A program made the position numbers and the translations under genes. From assembly GCA_016748015.1 (NCBI GenBank), contig JAAOMT010000128.1, positions 2,131,426 through 2,195,425 of the forward strand: 64,000 nucleotides of DNA. The letters run 5' to 3'. The notes below the pieces were generated by a model, which worked only from the letters and a program-made list of their open reading frames with translations, searched no databases and was not told where the DNA came from. Numbering within the stretch: position 1 is the first letter of the stretch; every line of letters begins with the position of its first letter. Shown in pieces: positions 11,201-24,629 of this stretch. The stretch is from Geosiphon pyriformis. Lineage: Eukaryota; Glomeromycota; Glomeromycetes; Archaeosporales; Geosiphonaceae.

Positions 11201-14200
11201 AGTATGTTCAAAAATTTTAAAAATTTTGATAAGTTTATAATAATTTATTTATTGTTTAAAAACAAACATTTAATTTTTAAATTAAAATTATATATATATA
11301 TATTTTTAAAAATGCAGTTAAATTAAGCTTTTATTATCAGTTTTTTTATAATTAGTACATTCAATAAAAGCATTTTTTTATTTTAAAGATAATTTTAATA
11401 AAATAATATTAAATACAATATTAGTTTTAAAAAGTACATTAATTTTGGTTTAGTTAATTCTTTGATTAATAGTTATTTGTTAAAAGTTTTATATAGAATA
11501 ACTTTAAAAAAATTAAAAAAACAATTGATTACATTTTTATGTTACCAAATTTGGTTAATATAGTAACTAACAGAATAGTTTTAAATATAAGAAATTTTTT
11601 TAATATTGATTATTTTATTGTTTCTGTTTTTATTAATTTAGACAATATTTTAGATAAGTATTTAAATTTTTTCACAAGTAAATTAATAAAAATATAACTT
11701 TAAAAAGACTAATATAACTAAATAGACTTAATTTAAAAATATTACATTGGTAAATATTATAATATTTAGTAAAAATATTAGTTATTCAAAAAAAATTCTG
11801 ATTTGAATATTATATAAAATTTTATTTAGAGAATTGTTTGTTTTTTAACCAATAAAATTTTTTTCAAGTTTTAAAGCAAAAATTTTAATGGTTTTTTTAT
11901 CAAAATTTTATTATATTTTTATAAATTAAAGATTTTGGTTTCTAAAATTATTTAAATTTTATGTTTGAACTTTAATTATAAGTTAAATAATCTAATTATT
12001 TGTTAGCTATTATTTAATAAACTATATATATATTATGTTTAAAATTTTTTGGTATTAAATACTAATCTTAACATCATTAAATTTAAGTTAGTTAAAATTA
12101 GAAAAGTTTATTATATATTTAGGCTAGATAAATTTTGGTAAATTAAATTAATGGTATTATTAATAAAAAAATAGAGAATTTTAAAATCAATAAAGATTAT
12201 ATTATCAGAAAAATTTTTAAATATTTTTTTAGAAAAATAGTTTTAAATCATTTAGTAAATAGTAAAAATCTAATGTTAAAGTCTAAAAAAAATTAAATTT
12301 AAAGTAAATTTAATTATAAAAAAATAGACAAAGAAATATAAAGTATTGAAAAATATTTTAGATGTTTAATATTAACAATATTTGTCTTTAATCTATGTAA
12401 TTAATCACATTTTTTTTGGGATTATAAATAAAATTGGCTTTAATAAAATAATGAGTATTATAATAGAGCTGCTAAATAAGAAAATTTTTGGTTTGTTTAA
12501 AATTTTAAATAAATTTTGGAAACATTATAATTCTTTTATTTTGGATTTGTTACTGGATTTTTTTAATGTTTGTTTAATAAGTAAATTAATTTTTTAATTT
12601 TAAAAAAAAATTTTAATGTCAATAATTTTTAAACTATATAAATAAAAAAAGATTTTAATTAACATTGCTTTAATTAAAATTGTTTAAAAAATTTTTTTTA
12701 AAATCTTGTCTAACAAAATTTTTTTTGTTTATAATAAGTTTAATGTTTTTTGTAAAAACAATTTTTCAGTATTAAAAGATATTATTATACAATTTTTTAT
12801 CTTTGTATTGGTTTGGTAATAAAAAATATTTTAAAAAAAAATTGTAAATTTTAATTGGTTTTACAAAATATGTACAAACATATAATTTAATAAATTAAAA
12901 ATACTTAAAAAGCAATTTGGTTGTGTTAAAATATGTGACAAATTTGTTAAGTTTTTTGATAGTATTTATAAAGATAGAATTAATCAAGTTATAACTGATT
13001 TTGGCTTAATAAATAATTATTATATACATAATAGATTAGATCAAAATGAGATGTTTTTTTTTTCTAACATATTTTTTATAACCATTTTTTATATAAAATC
13101 AAAAAATAAAAGAGTGTATATAAGTATAGAATTGATTTTAAGTTTATAATTAAAACAAAATATATTAAAAATTAAACAGATATAATATTTTTTTTTGTTG
13201 CTAATATATTTGTTAATAATACAATTTAAATAAACAATAGTTAATTTGTAATTTAATATATTTTGAATATTGTAAGTAAGTTTTTTTGGATTAATAATAT
13301 TTTAATTATAAAATGACATTTTTTTTTGTTAATTAGTAGTTTGTTAATTTTAATTGCTAAAAAAAGAAAATCTTACAGATATTTAAGTATTTTTCTATTA
13401 ATATAGAGTTTATTAAAGTTTAACTTAGTAAAAATTTATTTAAATATTAAATTTTTTGTTGATAAAGTATTAAAAAAAATTATTTTTAATAAATAGTTTC
13501 TGTATTTAGTTTTAGTAATACTTTACTCAATATTAATTTTAAAATTCAATTTTGTTTTATTTTTAATAATATGTATAATAAATAAAATATTTTAATTCAT
13601 AAGAGCTTAAAATCAAAATTTAATTTGTCTATAAACTTTTCAAATAATGTAATATATTATTTTTTTTTATATAATTTAAAAACTTTTAAACAAGTATAAA
13701 CTAAATACAAGTTAGTTTTGGTGCTAAGTTTTTTTAATGCTTATAGTATTTTAGACTGGTTATTTAATCATAAATCTCTTAACTTATAAGTTTTAAATTA
13801 GTTTTTTTATTATTTTTTGTGTTTTCTAATTTGTATTAAAATTAGTATAATAAACAACTTTTTGATTAATATAGTTTATATATTTTGTAATTATAATTTA
13901 TTAATAATTAATTTTCTATACTTAGTATTTTGATTTTAAAATAAAACTTTTATGTTTGTAGTATTGTGTAACTTAGTTTTTTTCGAAATATTCTGCTTAC
14001 TTAAACAGTTTAAAATTGTTTTTGTTGAACAATTGCATAATAAAAAAACAATATTTTTGACTAAAAAATATTTAGATACTAAAAAAAATAAAATTTTTAA
14101 GACTCTGTTTCTAATTAATTTATATTAATTGTTTGGTTTTTAAATAATATAACTTCTTATTCTTGTAATTTGTTTTTAATTATTAGTTTTCAGTCTTTAA

Positions 14201-15640
14201 ATGTTTTTAATTTATGTAATTTTGGTTTGGTTTGTAAATGTTTAATTAATATTGATATAGTTTGTTTTTCTATCTATACTAATAGTTTTTTAAGCAATCT
14301 AAATATTATTAATATAAAAACTAATATTACAGTTTTTTTGAAGATTTAAGTTTGGGCTTAAGTATTAAAATATTTGAATTAAAGTTTTTTATAATAGCTA
14401 AGCTACAAATTATTATACTGGTTTTAGAATGTGTTTTTTTTTTGTGTAATTAAAATATTTTTTAACAGTTAGATTGCTTTAAATACATATTGCTTAGAAT
14501 TAGTTTTAATTTTATTGAATTTTTATAATTATTATAGGATTAAATAATAACATATTATAAACATTATCAAAAAAAAATTTAAGTATTAACTAATATAAAA
14601 TTAAAAGTTATTTTAAAGTTTTAAATAATAAGAGAATTAATATTTTAGCTAATATTGTTTTATTTTTAAATATAGTGCTTTTAATTTATATGCAAAACTA
14701 ATTTATTAAGACTGATAATAAAATTGTTTATAAAAATACAAGATATTTTATTTGTAAAGTTTTTTAGATAATTTATTATATCTATTAAGAAATTAAATTT
14801 GATATTAAAGTTTTAAATAATAATTTGTTTAAGAACATAGATTAAATCTAATTATTATTGGTTTAATATTCTAATTTTCTCATAAAAACTAAGTTTATAA
14901 GCAAATTATGATTAAAACACACTTTTATTTTATAAAAACTTTGTATTATAAACTGTTAATAACTGTCTATAAATATTTATATAATAAGTATTATTATAGT
15001 ATTTGTGTCTGTATTATAAAAAAATTGAATTTTAGATCATATTTTTTTTGTAATATAAATATTAGAGTTTACAACAAAGCATTATCTAGTCTATACAGAT
15101 TATTAGCTTATATATTTTAATTACTTTTTTTATGTTTTTTTAATATTGCTATGTATTTTGTTTTGTGTAAAATATTTGTTTTTAAAAAATAATTTTATAA
15201 GTCTTTTTTAATTTTTAAAAATAGTAAAATTGTTAATTATAAAATTATAGATTTTATATGTAGTTTTAATTTAGTTTATAAGAATAATATTTGGTTTGTT
15301 TGTTCTAAGTATTGAGTTTTCATAAAAAAAAGTAGTCTAATTTTATGTAATAGAACTATATTGATAATTATTATTAATCTATTATTTGTATTATCTAATG
15401 ATATCATTAAACTATTTGAAATTTCTAAGGCTTTTGAAATTAGTTTTAGTATACACAAATTGTATTTATTCTTTTTAGATATTAGAAATATAATTTCTGT
15501 GTATATAAACATATAGTGTTGTTTTAATTGGCCTGAATGGCTGGTTATATATAGTAAAATACATAATTTATATTCAGTTTAAATTATTTAGTTTGATGTA
15601 TTATATTAGATAGTATTTGGATTTTACTTATTAAATATAA
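8207..15640 (+). mobile_element. LINE, extremely C>T/G>A-mutated copy (copy 1)
   Basis: This stretch aligns along its length with the better preserved LINE at 53.8-60.6 kb. Anchors: the 5' inverted repeat (8207-8220 with 8257-8271) matches 53,825-53,900; 8,680-8,720 matches 54,294; the ORF1 end at 10,748-10,945 matches 55,570-55,765 in frame; 12,382-12,597 (KLWKHCDG becomes KFWKHYNS) matches 57,232-57,447; 14,908-15,120 matches 59,800-60,005; and the 3' end, 15,537-15,640, matches 60,465-60,567. Differences are dominated by C to T and G to A, giving changes such as His to Tyr, Val to Ile and Asp to Asn. Copy 1 is about 0.8 kb longer between about 8.8 and 10.4 kb, perhaps from an insertion. 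No protein is encoded; the frames still open are chance survivors. Confidence 0.8.
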
Positions 15641-17484
15641 TAATGCTTGTTTGTTTAAAAAATTAATATAATAAAAAAATTTTAATTTTAATTTGTTAAT
15701 AGTTATAATTAAAAGTTATTAATTTAAGATATTAATAAATAAATAAATGTAAATTGTATTAATTTTTAGATTGGGTAATAATGTATATATATTAATTTTT
15801 TTGTTGTTTTTGTTGTTTTTTTTTGCTTATTTTTATTTGATTAAACTTATCTTACAATTATATTTAAAAATAAATAATTTTTTAATAGAAAGATTACAAA
15901 TTACAAATTAATTAATTAGTAATAATAATAATAATTAAAATTTTTATAAAACAATATTATATTTTAAAATTATTTATTAAATTAATATTTAATTAAAAAC
16001 TAATTAAAACAAAATAGTAAAAGTAGAATTTTTTAAAGTTTGAATCAATTATTAAATAAAATTTTTTTAAACCAACATTTTTAGTTTTTTAATAGGTATC
16101 ATATGTTTTGTTTGACAATATTTCATATATATTTAATGATCAATATTTTAATTATTATTTATGATAAATAATAAAAATTTGCAATAATCAAATTAATAAT
16201 TTGGTAATAACTAAATTGAAAATTTGCCCATGAAAAATAGAGTAAATATTATAAAGTAATTTTAAAAAAATATTAAAAATATGTTAAATAAAAATCTTGC
16301 TGTCAAATATTTAATTTAATTTTAATCAAATAATTCAAAGAAATCGCGGAATTTCTAATACTGTATATTATGTTTTGGGATTATCCTTTGTTTGTGATAC
16401 TTTGATCAATTTTAAGAATGAATTTATCTATCAAAAAAACATAACCCTCTATCTGAAAAACAAGAAATTTGGAATTCGTTGAAACTAATCAGCACTGTTA
16501 AAGCTTTTTGGATTACTACAAAAGTTTGTGACTTAAAAATTTAATTGTAATAGTATTTTAATTCTTGGAACGTGGCATTCTGATTTTTTTTTGTCAATAA
16601 TTCTGAAAGAATATATACACATATATACAACAAAAATATCATTTGTTGGCTGGTGATTCGATTTTAAGCAAAAAATTTCTAAATTCAATGCTTCAAAAGT
16701 TATCTTTGTAATCTTACTAGTTGTAACTTAGCAAACAATATTAAGAAATTTGATAAATTTTTCGCTTATTTTAGAAGGTTTTCTTGGTGTAAATTTAATT
16801 TTGATTTCTTTTCCAGGAAATTCCGATTTCGCAAAACTCAATTCCCTGAAAATCTCAATTATCCAACTATCACAAGTTTTACAGACAAAGATATGTCAAT
16901 CTTTATGACATTATTGGAATTCTTATTTAATCATGTATCACATATTCTGGTTTCAATCGGAAATTTCTAGAGTTTTTAAGAGTGTTAAACAAAGTTGTGG
17001 ACTATTAAGTGTCATACAGTTAATTGTTAAATTAAAAAATATCCTTTAGTTTTTTTTATCATATCGTAATACCTCGCTTCTCTGTAGATATTAGGTTGAA
17101 ACACAACGGTCAAAAATTATGGAAAAACTTTTCGCATGTATTTTTTTAAAATAAGGACTCCGTTTATACTACCTCTTCGAAAGAGATTTCACACTCGCGA
17201 ATTGGTAACACAATGGTTGAACATTCATATCAAAAACTAGGGCTAAGAAAATATTTATACAAAGCTCAAAAATAATGTTTTTGCATTAAACATTTAATTT
17301 TTCTTTTCTTTTTTCCAAAAGAAACAGAATTTCTTGTAAAATAAAATTTATTTTTATCAATTTTTGAGTAAATAACTTGGTTTTCTTGTTTCAATCAACT
17401 CTGCCGAGCTCTGAATAAAATTCAAAATAATATTCAATAACTTTTAGAAAAAAAAAAACTATTTTCAAAAAACGAATCAGGGAT
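15641..17484. other. non-coding DNA
   Basis: Very AT-rich to about 16,330, then closer to normal intergenic composition. I see no gene. The last 100 bases are the upstream region of the next gene. Confidence 0.5.
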
Positions 17485-17979
17485 ATGATTATTAAAATGA
17501 AAGACATTCTAGCAAAACGACAAAAAATCCAAATAATTAATGATAAATCAACACCTGGAATACAGTCAGGGATAAATGTATCATCAAAGATTGTCAATAC
17601 AAATGAGTTTGCTAGCTTTACAATTGTTTCAAAAACAACTCAGCAGGCAACACAGTCGGGAAGGGCAAGTTTATCTCAATCAGTAAAAATTGAAACCAAT
17701 TCCACCCATCAATCAAACACACAAAAACCAACGGCTACTACACGGCCAGAATCTAATACTTCTAATACTTCTAGCCAAACATCAAATGAAGTTTCCACGA
17801 CGAAAGATCAATTTATTGTCACTACTGAAGCATCAACTACAGATTTACCTGACACAAATATGAACTTTTCAAATGAGAACAAAAGTAATCAAATATTTAA
17901 AAATCAAAATAATAATAATCAGAACAACAACAACAACAACAACAACGATACTAACAAAAAAAACAACAACAACAACAAC

Positions 17980-18036
<57 letters not shown>

Positions 18037-18735
18037 CCTGACTACTCAAATTCGACAACTTCATCCAATTTAACAAAAATTCTACTTCCAATTATGTTAT
18101 TTTTTGTAATAATCTTAATCGGGTACTCATTTATATTATATCGTAGACGAAGTCAACGACCAAAAAAGAAAATAGGTGGTCAAACCTCATCTTTAGAAAT
18201 TGAAATAATGACCCCAGCCACGGTAAAGTTAGAAACAGGAACAATGATTGATGGAAGGCGAGTTAAATCGTTAGTCACCCCGTTAGTAAAAAGTCGAAGT
18301 ATGTCCCATGTTCGTGGTCAAGCTCGAAAGTTCTCAAAAGGATGGAGAAGTCGGAGTTTGTCGAGAATTTATCATCCTACGAGATCAGATGATTTAAAAA
18401 TTTTAATGAATTCTACCTCAACGGCTTCTGGGCAGAGTGAAAAAGACTCGTACTCGGAGGGATTTGAATCACGAGAATTGTCTATAAGTGATAAGAATCA
18501 ATCTGTGATAGTTGATGATAATTCCACTCCGGACCTAAATAATGGTGTTCAGTTGAAGGAACAAGTTATTAATTCAACTTTTGATCAGGAGGGCAGCTCT
18601 ATAAATGTTGATGAGGAAAATCATATTTCGATAAAGCACAAAGAACGTACAGTTAGGTTTTCAGAAGTTGAGTTTGAACTAAATCAAAAACATGGAACAA
18701 TTGGTCGATTCTTGAATGTTCGTCGCTTTGTGTAA
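17485..18735 (+). CDS. Ser/Thr- and Asn-rich single-pass membrane protein
   Basis: An uninterrupted frame of 416 residues. Residues 1-130 are Ser/Thr-rich with many N-x-S/T sites, as in a mucin-like ectodomain. About 131-182 is an asparagine tract broken by a few Asp, Lys and Tyr. About 198-218 is one transmembrane helix (LLPIMLFFVIILIGYSFILY) followed by a basic stop-transfer RRR. The 195-residue tail is basic near the membrane (SRSMSHVRGQARKFSKGWRS) and acidic later, ending NVRRFV. The plan recalls fungal wall sensors of the Mid2/Wsc type, but there is no WSC Cys domain, so this is only an analogy. No signal peptide follows the ATG at 17,485; either a 5' exon is missing or the single helix acts as signal-anchor. 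Terminates at TAA 18,733-18,735. Confidence 0.75.
17926..18036 (+). repeat. adjacent (AAC)n and (AAT)n trinucleotide tracts in coding sequence
   Basis: About 17,926-17,978 is mostly AAC with a few AAA and GAT units. About 17,981-18,036 is almost pure AAT. Both encode asparagine in the same frame. Confidence 0.85.
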
Positions 18736-20950
18736 AATATTAATCATTTGGGGTCAGAATGAAACGAATAATTAACAAAAAAAAAAACATAAAAAACGCG
18801 AAAATTTTCAGAGTTTAACTTTACTATTGCGTAGACCGCAATATATTCTGTAAATTAATTTCAAATAAAAAATGTTAATTCCCACCCAAAAGAAGTTAGA
18901 AATTAAAGTGATATCGTCAATTTTTAAAATCGCAACGATCCCGTGTTTCACTTGTGAGATCCTCGGAAATTTTGTGACATTTGATTAGATAATTTGAAAT
19001 TCCGATTTGAAATTCCGGTTGGTTGCTCAGAATTTATCAATGCTAAACAAGCATTATCTATAAGATTACAACCAAAAAATGAAACAATCTTTTGTTCCAG
19101 AAATATTGTGCATATGAGCAAAAAGTGAATGTTTATCTGTAAAAAGGAACTCAAATATTTGAAAAACTATTCATCGCAAACTTCAATAAGGAATTCCAAT
19201 TTTTCTGGGAACTGGTTTCGACTGAAGTATCAAAGTTATATTGGGCACATTGATGTTTTATGTAAAGTTAAATTACTCTCCAACAGCCAAAAAAAATAAA
19301 TTAAATATAATCATATCTCAATCCTCTCACAAAGTTTCCCACTAATTTCATATCAACTTTTTTAAAAAACAATAAATAGCTGGACATCCTTTTTAAAAAA
19401 TATTATCTGATCAAGATTTTAAAAGGTTTTACCTTTAAGATTCAATGAGAATTCTTGTTATCTTTAGACAACTATTCAAAAGATTGGAACTTTTTTTTCG
19501 ATACAAAAAATTGAATTAATACTGTAAATTATATAATACTTCTTAATTCAAAAAGTGGCTTTGGACAATTTTCCAAGTTGTCAAAAGTTCAAAATAAGTC
19601 TTCGACGTAGCAAAACCAGGTGTTAGAAATAAATTTTATATAAAAATAGGCCTTGTCTTTTACGTTTAAAAAGAAAAAAATATTTGGCATTTTGAAAATA
19701 ATTAAACTTTTACAAATTTGTTAATTTTGCAAACAATCAGCAAATATAATAGGTATTTGTATCAAGTAAGCCTAGATACATTTGAACGCAAAAAATCAAG
19801 ATTCCCGAGAAAGAAATTACTCACAAAACCCCCAATAGGCATAACTCGAAACAATTATTAATTTCCCATTTCCCTCAAAAATCACGCCATCCCGTTGCGG
19901 ATATACGAATTTCTTCAACTATTATCAATCTTGGTTTCATCCAAACTAATCTTGATGTCCAAGCATTACCGTAAAACCAGAGTATTGATGATCAAGCTCG
20001 ACCAGAATAAGAAGAAAAACTAAATAACGATGCAAAAAAAAGACATTGAATTCTATTATAAATATGCCAATTAAATAGATTGATTTTGGAAAAGCTATCT
20101 TAAAATCGTCTCGACTCTCATAGGTTGTCCGATGAACGGGTATTTATAAATAACGAGCGATGTCTCTTCCTTTGAAAAAATTTTAAAGCATTCAAGAGCC
20201 AGTTGCAAATTCAGATTAGAGTAACCTAATCAATCAGTACTTTGTCTTTATGAGACATACTCATTTAACTGCCCAAAAATTTTTAATTAAATCGGAGTAA
20301 TGAAATTTGAACTGAAGATTTAATTATTAATCTCGAATCTTCTTCGATTGTGCTGGCTTGATTTTGCAATTTCTAAAATATTTGTTATATAACTATTTTG
20401 GTAGCCATTTGAATTAGGATAAGAGAAAACCATTTACTATTAATTTTACAACTTTTTGCAAAGAACCACGATCTATCTTATTTGAGAAAAACGCCCAAGA
20501 AAGCACTGTTGAAATCTTTAATTAAAAATTTAATAAAACATTCATGATGCTTGGGTTGAAAATAAAACATATATTCTCATTTGAGTTTTTATTGATTTAA
20601 TTTCGAAAATGAAAATAAAAAAATAGTTCCTGAAAGATTTTGACCATTGACATTTTCTGGAGAATAATAGGAACTAAGAAAACTTAGTAAAGTATATTTG
20701 AAAAATGTTCCTCTTTCTTAACCCATTTATGGCATTAACATAGGATTTCATTTATTCCTGAAAAGGATTCTTTATGCTGGCTCACTTAGCCCTGTGATGT
20801 TACCTCGCATTTGGTGCTCCCAATTTTTCCAAAGGCTATATAAATAAACTATGCTTTTTCCTATTTTTCCCAAACAGTAGATTGGTAGAAGTGATATACA
20901 TAATATTTAGGACTCTGAAGAAAACCTTTCATACATTTTTAGTTCTGTAT
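18736..20950. other. intergenic DNA, no gene seen
   Basis: Only short frames. A minus-strand stretch near 19,980-19,880 (WMKPRLIIVEEIRISATGW) has some protein-like character but is isolated and short, so I do not call it. Confidence 0.5.
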
Positions 20951-23568
20951 ATGGCGGAGCCTTGGGGTGGTCTACATAATGGAATTTTGCTTATTAAGAA
21001 TATAAGTTGGTGAGATGAATTTTCGGTCATGACTCTAAATGTAATTGATTAATTGTTTCTATAAAGGGATGATGTTTACTTTAGCCTACTTTTTTGAATT
21101 TCTAGCTCGATTCGCCCACTTGAAAAAATCCCAAGGTTTTTTCCACTATTGGGCAAAAGTAAAGAAGGGTCTTTGGTATTGGAATTTCACTACGGCAAAA
21201 GTGAAAAGGAGACCACAGCAGCAAAAATGTAAATATGTGTGACTTCAAATTTTTATTAAAGGGAAATTTAAGAAGTCAATTTGCTTTTGAAACGAAAACA
21301 TCACAAAAATTTGAATAATCAAATAATAAATCACTGGTGGTTTATCCTGTGGTTGAGATTTATTCAAAAATACAAAATGTGGAAAAAGCTAAAATGTATC
21401 GTTTTTATATAAATTTTTATCTTTCTTAAAATTAGAAAAGAATATAAAGGAGATAACAGCCAAGCAACTTGGCGACAACATTTGACATTCAACTTAACTT
21501 CGGTTGACGAACCAGAATTAAGAGTTCGCGCCTTCAACAAAAATGGAACGGGAGCCGATGCGTTAGTCGGCGATACAAAAATCCAGCTGGCAGAGTTCCG
21601 AGATGAATCAAATCAAGTGATCACGGAATTAATCAAACACGGTAATAAGGCGGGTCAAATCCAATTTGATATGTCTTATCTTTCTGTAAGAATACATTTC
21701 AAATTTTGGCGAGTATTGCGGCTAGTAATCAATTTTTACTTATCTAGATTACATGAATATTTTTAATTTCCGTTAGAGCCCACCTATTTGCGTCGATGAA
21801 CAATCAATTAACAAACTTCTCTCAGAACAAAAGCTAATACTTCTGTTGAATAACATTACATGGTTATTAAATTTTTTCTTAAAAGTATTACGATGAAAAT
21901 GGTATTTGATTTTTACGCGTACGATTTTACGATTTTATTTTTATAAACAGTAAAGGGGTACCAAAAGCAAATGCCGACGTCAGATTTACGCTTAATAAGC
22001 TTCAAGTGCACTCAACAGGAACCTATTGGACAGCCTCGCCTCACCAATGTCCATACCCCATCTCGATGGAAGTCTTTGCAGCCGTAAAAAAGGGTTATAG
22101 TTTACCCTTGGTTATTCATTGTCAATATGGCCCTACAGAATTTTCAAAGACCCAGCTTGATATTGGGTCAGAATGGTTCTGGGAAAAATTAATAAAAGGG
22201 GGAGAAGTTGATAGTAGGTTTGATTTTTATAATATAATCCGAATATACGTTATTTGTTCACCAGTAACGTAGTAAACATAAAAATCATGGTAAAATTAAT
22301 ATAGCAGGTGAACTAAACTTCTTGGAGAGAGCATTTGATGCTGGATCAATCCGATTTAAGGTTTCTTTACATGAATTGGTAAATTTCGTCGAGGTGATGA
22401 GTAAACAAAATGGGTTTAAGACGGCATCTATTAGCAACACGAGGCCTTTATCAAGTCAATCCTCTAACAGCTCCATTATGACTGGATTTACGGGTATATA
22501 TCTTCGATGCAAAAGTATATATCTTGCATTATACGTTTTTGAATTATTCTGAACTTTATTTTTGCACAGTTCCGGAACAGAAAATTGCATGTTCGAAATA
22601 CATGCTCATCCATAGGATCGATTCTCAACCTGACTCGTCAAGCAACCTAACCACCAATGGCAAAATATACAAAGGTCAACATATAACCACTGGGAATCCG
22701 GTTATCATAAAGATCTTTTCACGTGAAATGGACTAGTATTTATTCCAATCTCTGCTTTATCTTTCCAGTTGCTGCAAATTTCTTTTATCTTAGTGGACGA
22801 TTGTTAATCATTCCCTTGCTTTCAATCCAGTGACAACGAAATTTTCTATCTAAGATTACTCTCGAAGAGTAACTATATAGTCAGATGGGAAGATAAAGAA
22901 GTGAACCAATCACTCGGGGGCTATGTTTTAGTAACAAGCTTCCATGGAAATACTTTGGCCACGGAAGCTGGCCAAATACAAGATCCTTTAACCAGAAAGG
23001 AAATCCTTTTAAATATTGCAAAAGCAGTACAATTCTGCCATTCACAGGGTGTTGTGGTAAATTTTATCACTTTTTGTACTCTGGCAAGAAATGGAAATTT
23101 TCTTTGAGTATTTCCCTAATACTTTTATTTATTTGCTAATAGTTAAATGCGCTTCAGCCCGAAAACATAATTTGTGAAACAAATGCAATTCGTCTAGACA
23201 ACTTTCACTCAGCTCGAGGAGTCGACGATTACCTTAAAACTGTGCCTGAAGATAGTAGTAACCAAATGACTTCTATGTGTACGTGCGGGTTCTCGGCCCC
23301 CGAGATTGTATTAGGAAATGAATACCGGGCAAAATATGAGGCTGACATTTTCTCCTTGGGGTGCGTGTTTTATTTTACATTAACGCGCATGAAAATCTAT
23401 GACAGTTTTGAAGATTTGCGGGCTTGCAGGTCTTTTAATAGTGATATAAACACAAATATCAATGAGGAAAGGGCTCAGAGCCTCTTGATGAGAATGTTAT
23501 CTTGGAATTCAGCAGACCGGCCAAAAATTAATGAAGTTGTTGAATCAGAATTCTTCGTTGATAGCTGA
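20951..23568 (+). CDS. C2-like domain plus protein pseudokinase
   Basis: Nine exons: 20951-21009, 21106-21228, 21436-21685, 21777-21862, 21951-22213, 22308-22493, 22570-22735, 22831-23056, 23143-23568. All introns are GT-AG and the phases close exactly, giving 594 residues from MAEPWGGLHNGILLIKNIS. Residues about 10-145 fold-pattern like a C2 domain (LTFNLTSVDEPELRVRAF, GDTKIQLAEF), without the usual DPY calcium site. About 150-320 has no assignment. About 325-590 is a kinase domain: VIIK lysine 369, PEN at 459-461, APE at 505-507 and DIFSLGCVFYF in the C-lobe. The catalytic loop reads LNALQPEN, so the HRD Asp is Ala456 and the following Lys is Gln458. The DFG position reads NFH (473-475). 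The glycine loop is not recognisable. It should therefore be a scaffold or allosteric partner, not an active kinase. The C-lobe recalls IRE1-type kinases, but no RNase domain follows. Confidence 0.85.
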
Positions 23569-24629
23569 ATAAAGATTTTGGTTTAGTTAATATTAAAATC
23601 TTGTATCTATTTGTATAGTAATATTTTTAAGTTAATAAAAATACTGTGAATCGAAAAGCTTTATATAAGGTCCTTATGGCAAAGGAAAAATTGCGAGCTC
23701 AAAAATTATGTTAAAACCTAAAGCATAATACCAAAGAACGGATGGGTTCCAAATTTTGGGTAATAACTCAGCAGTAAGACCTACTTTCCAATTTTGCTAC
23801 TCCCGTATTAACATTTTATCGCATGGTTTTAATTTCTAAAATATTCTTTTTTGGACATGTAACCCCTTTTTTTTTTTGTACCTCAGCGTTCATAATTTCT
23901 AATTCTCAGGGTCATTGAATTTCGAAAATTTTCCTTCCAAGTCCAACAATGTTCACACCGTAATTCATTTCCAACGTAAACCACTAGCCATTGGTCTGTT
24001 CCCAGATTCCCATTTTTGCCTGAAAATAGAATCTCAAACGTGCCTTGCAAATATTACTATTTCATGACCATATCTCGTGATTGTACGGATTTCGAAAAAG
24101 GAAAAAAGTTTAATTTTTCTATATTTAAGTTGTGAAACGGCCGCTCAAGTTTTCGCTTGAATAATCTAATTCATTCCGAGAACACAGCTTTTGTTGACAA
24201 AGATGGAAATCAAAGAATTTCGGACATGGTTTATCAATTTTTACTGATAGGAAAAGGAATATAATGTAGTGGGTTACTTTTTTCTTTGATTTTCTTTGCC
24301 AACAATTTCACCTTATTGCAAGCTACTGCTGTTTTTGCTAGATTGCGTTGCATCGACTTTAGAAGTATAGTATCCTTAAAGTGGATATATACTTTTGTAA
24401 ACTAATAATTATTCCCTCAAAGGGAATGTGAAAGTAGATCAACTGAAGATTTTCAGGCTTGCTTTGAAAGCTTTACCTGCTGGCTGTACCCATTAAGAAC
24501 TCTTGTAGTTGACAACTTATTATTTTATTCTATAATCGGAAAGAATAAACCAAAAATTAATATAATTTATTAAAACAGAGGATTCATACTGTAAATATTC
24601 CTTGGCTCAGAAAGACAATTTTGCTAAGA
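23569..24629. other. intergenic DNA
   Basis: No gene seen. The last 50 bases upstream of 24,630 remain open in frame and follow an AAAACAG, so a further 5' exon of the next gene is possible. Confidence 0.45.

Noticed and set aside
9251-15512. Several AT-rich frames (for example at 9.25, 10.9 and 15.3 kb)
   Set aside because: They fall in the decayed LINE or its opposite strand; Ile/Leu/Asn/Lys-only content reflects base composition.
17873-18073. Ile/Thr-rich frame inside the Asn-tract gene
   Set aside because: Out-of-frame reading of the AAC/AAT repeats.
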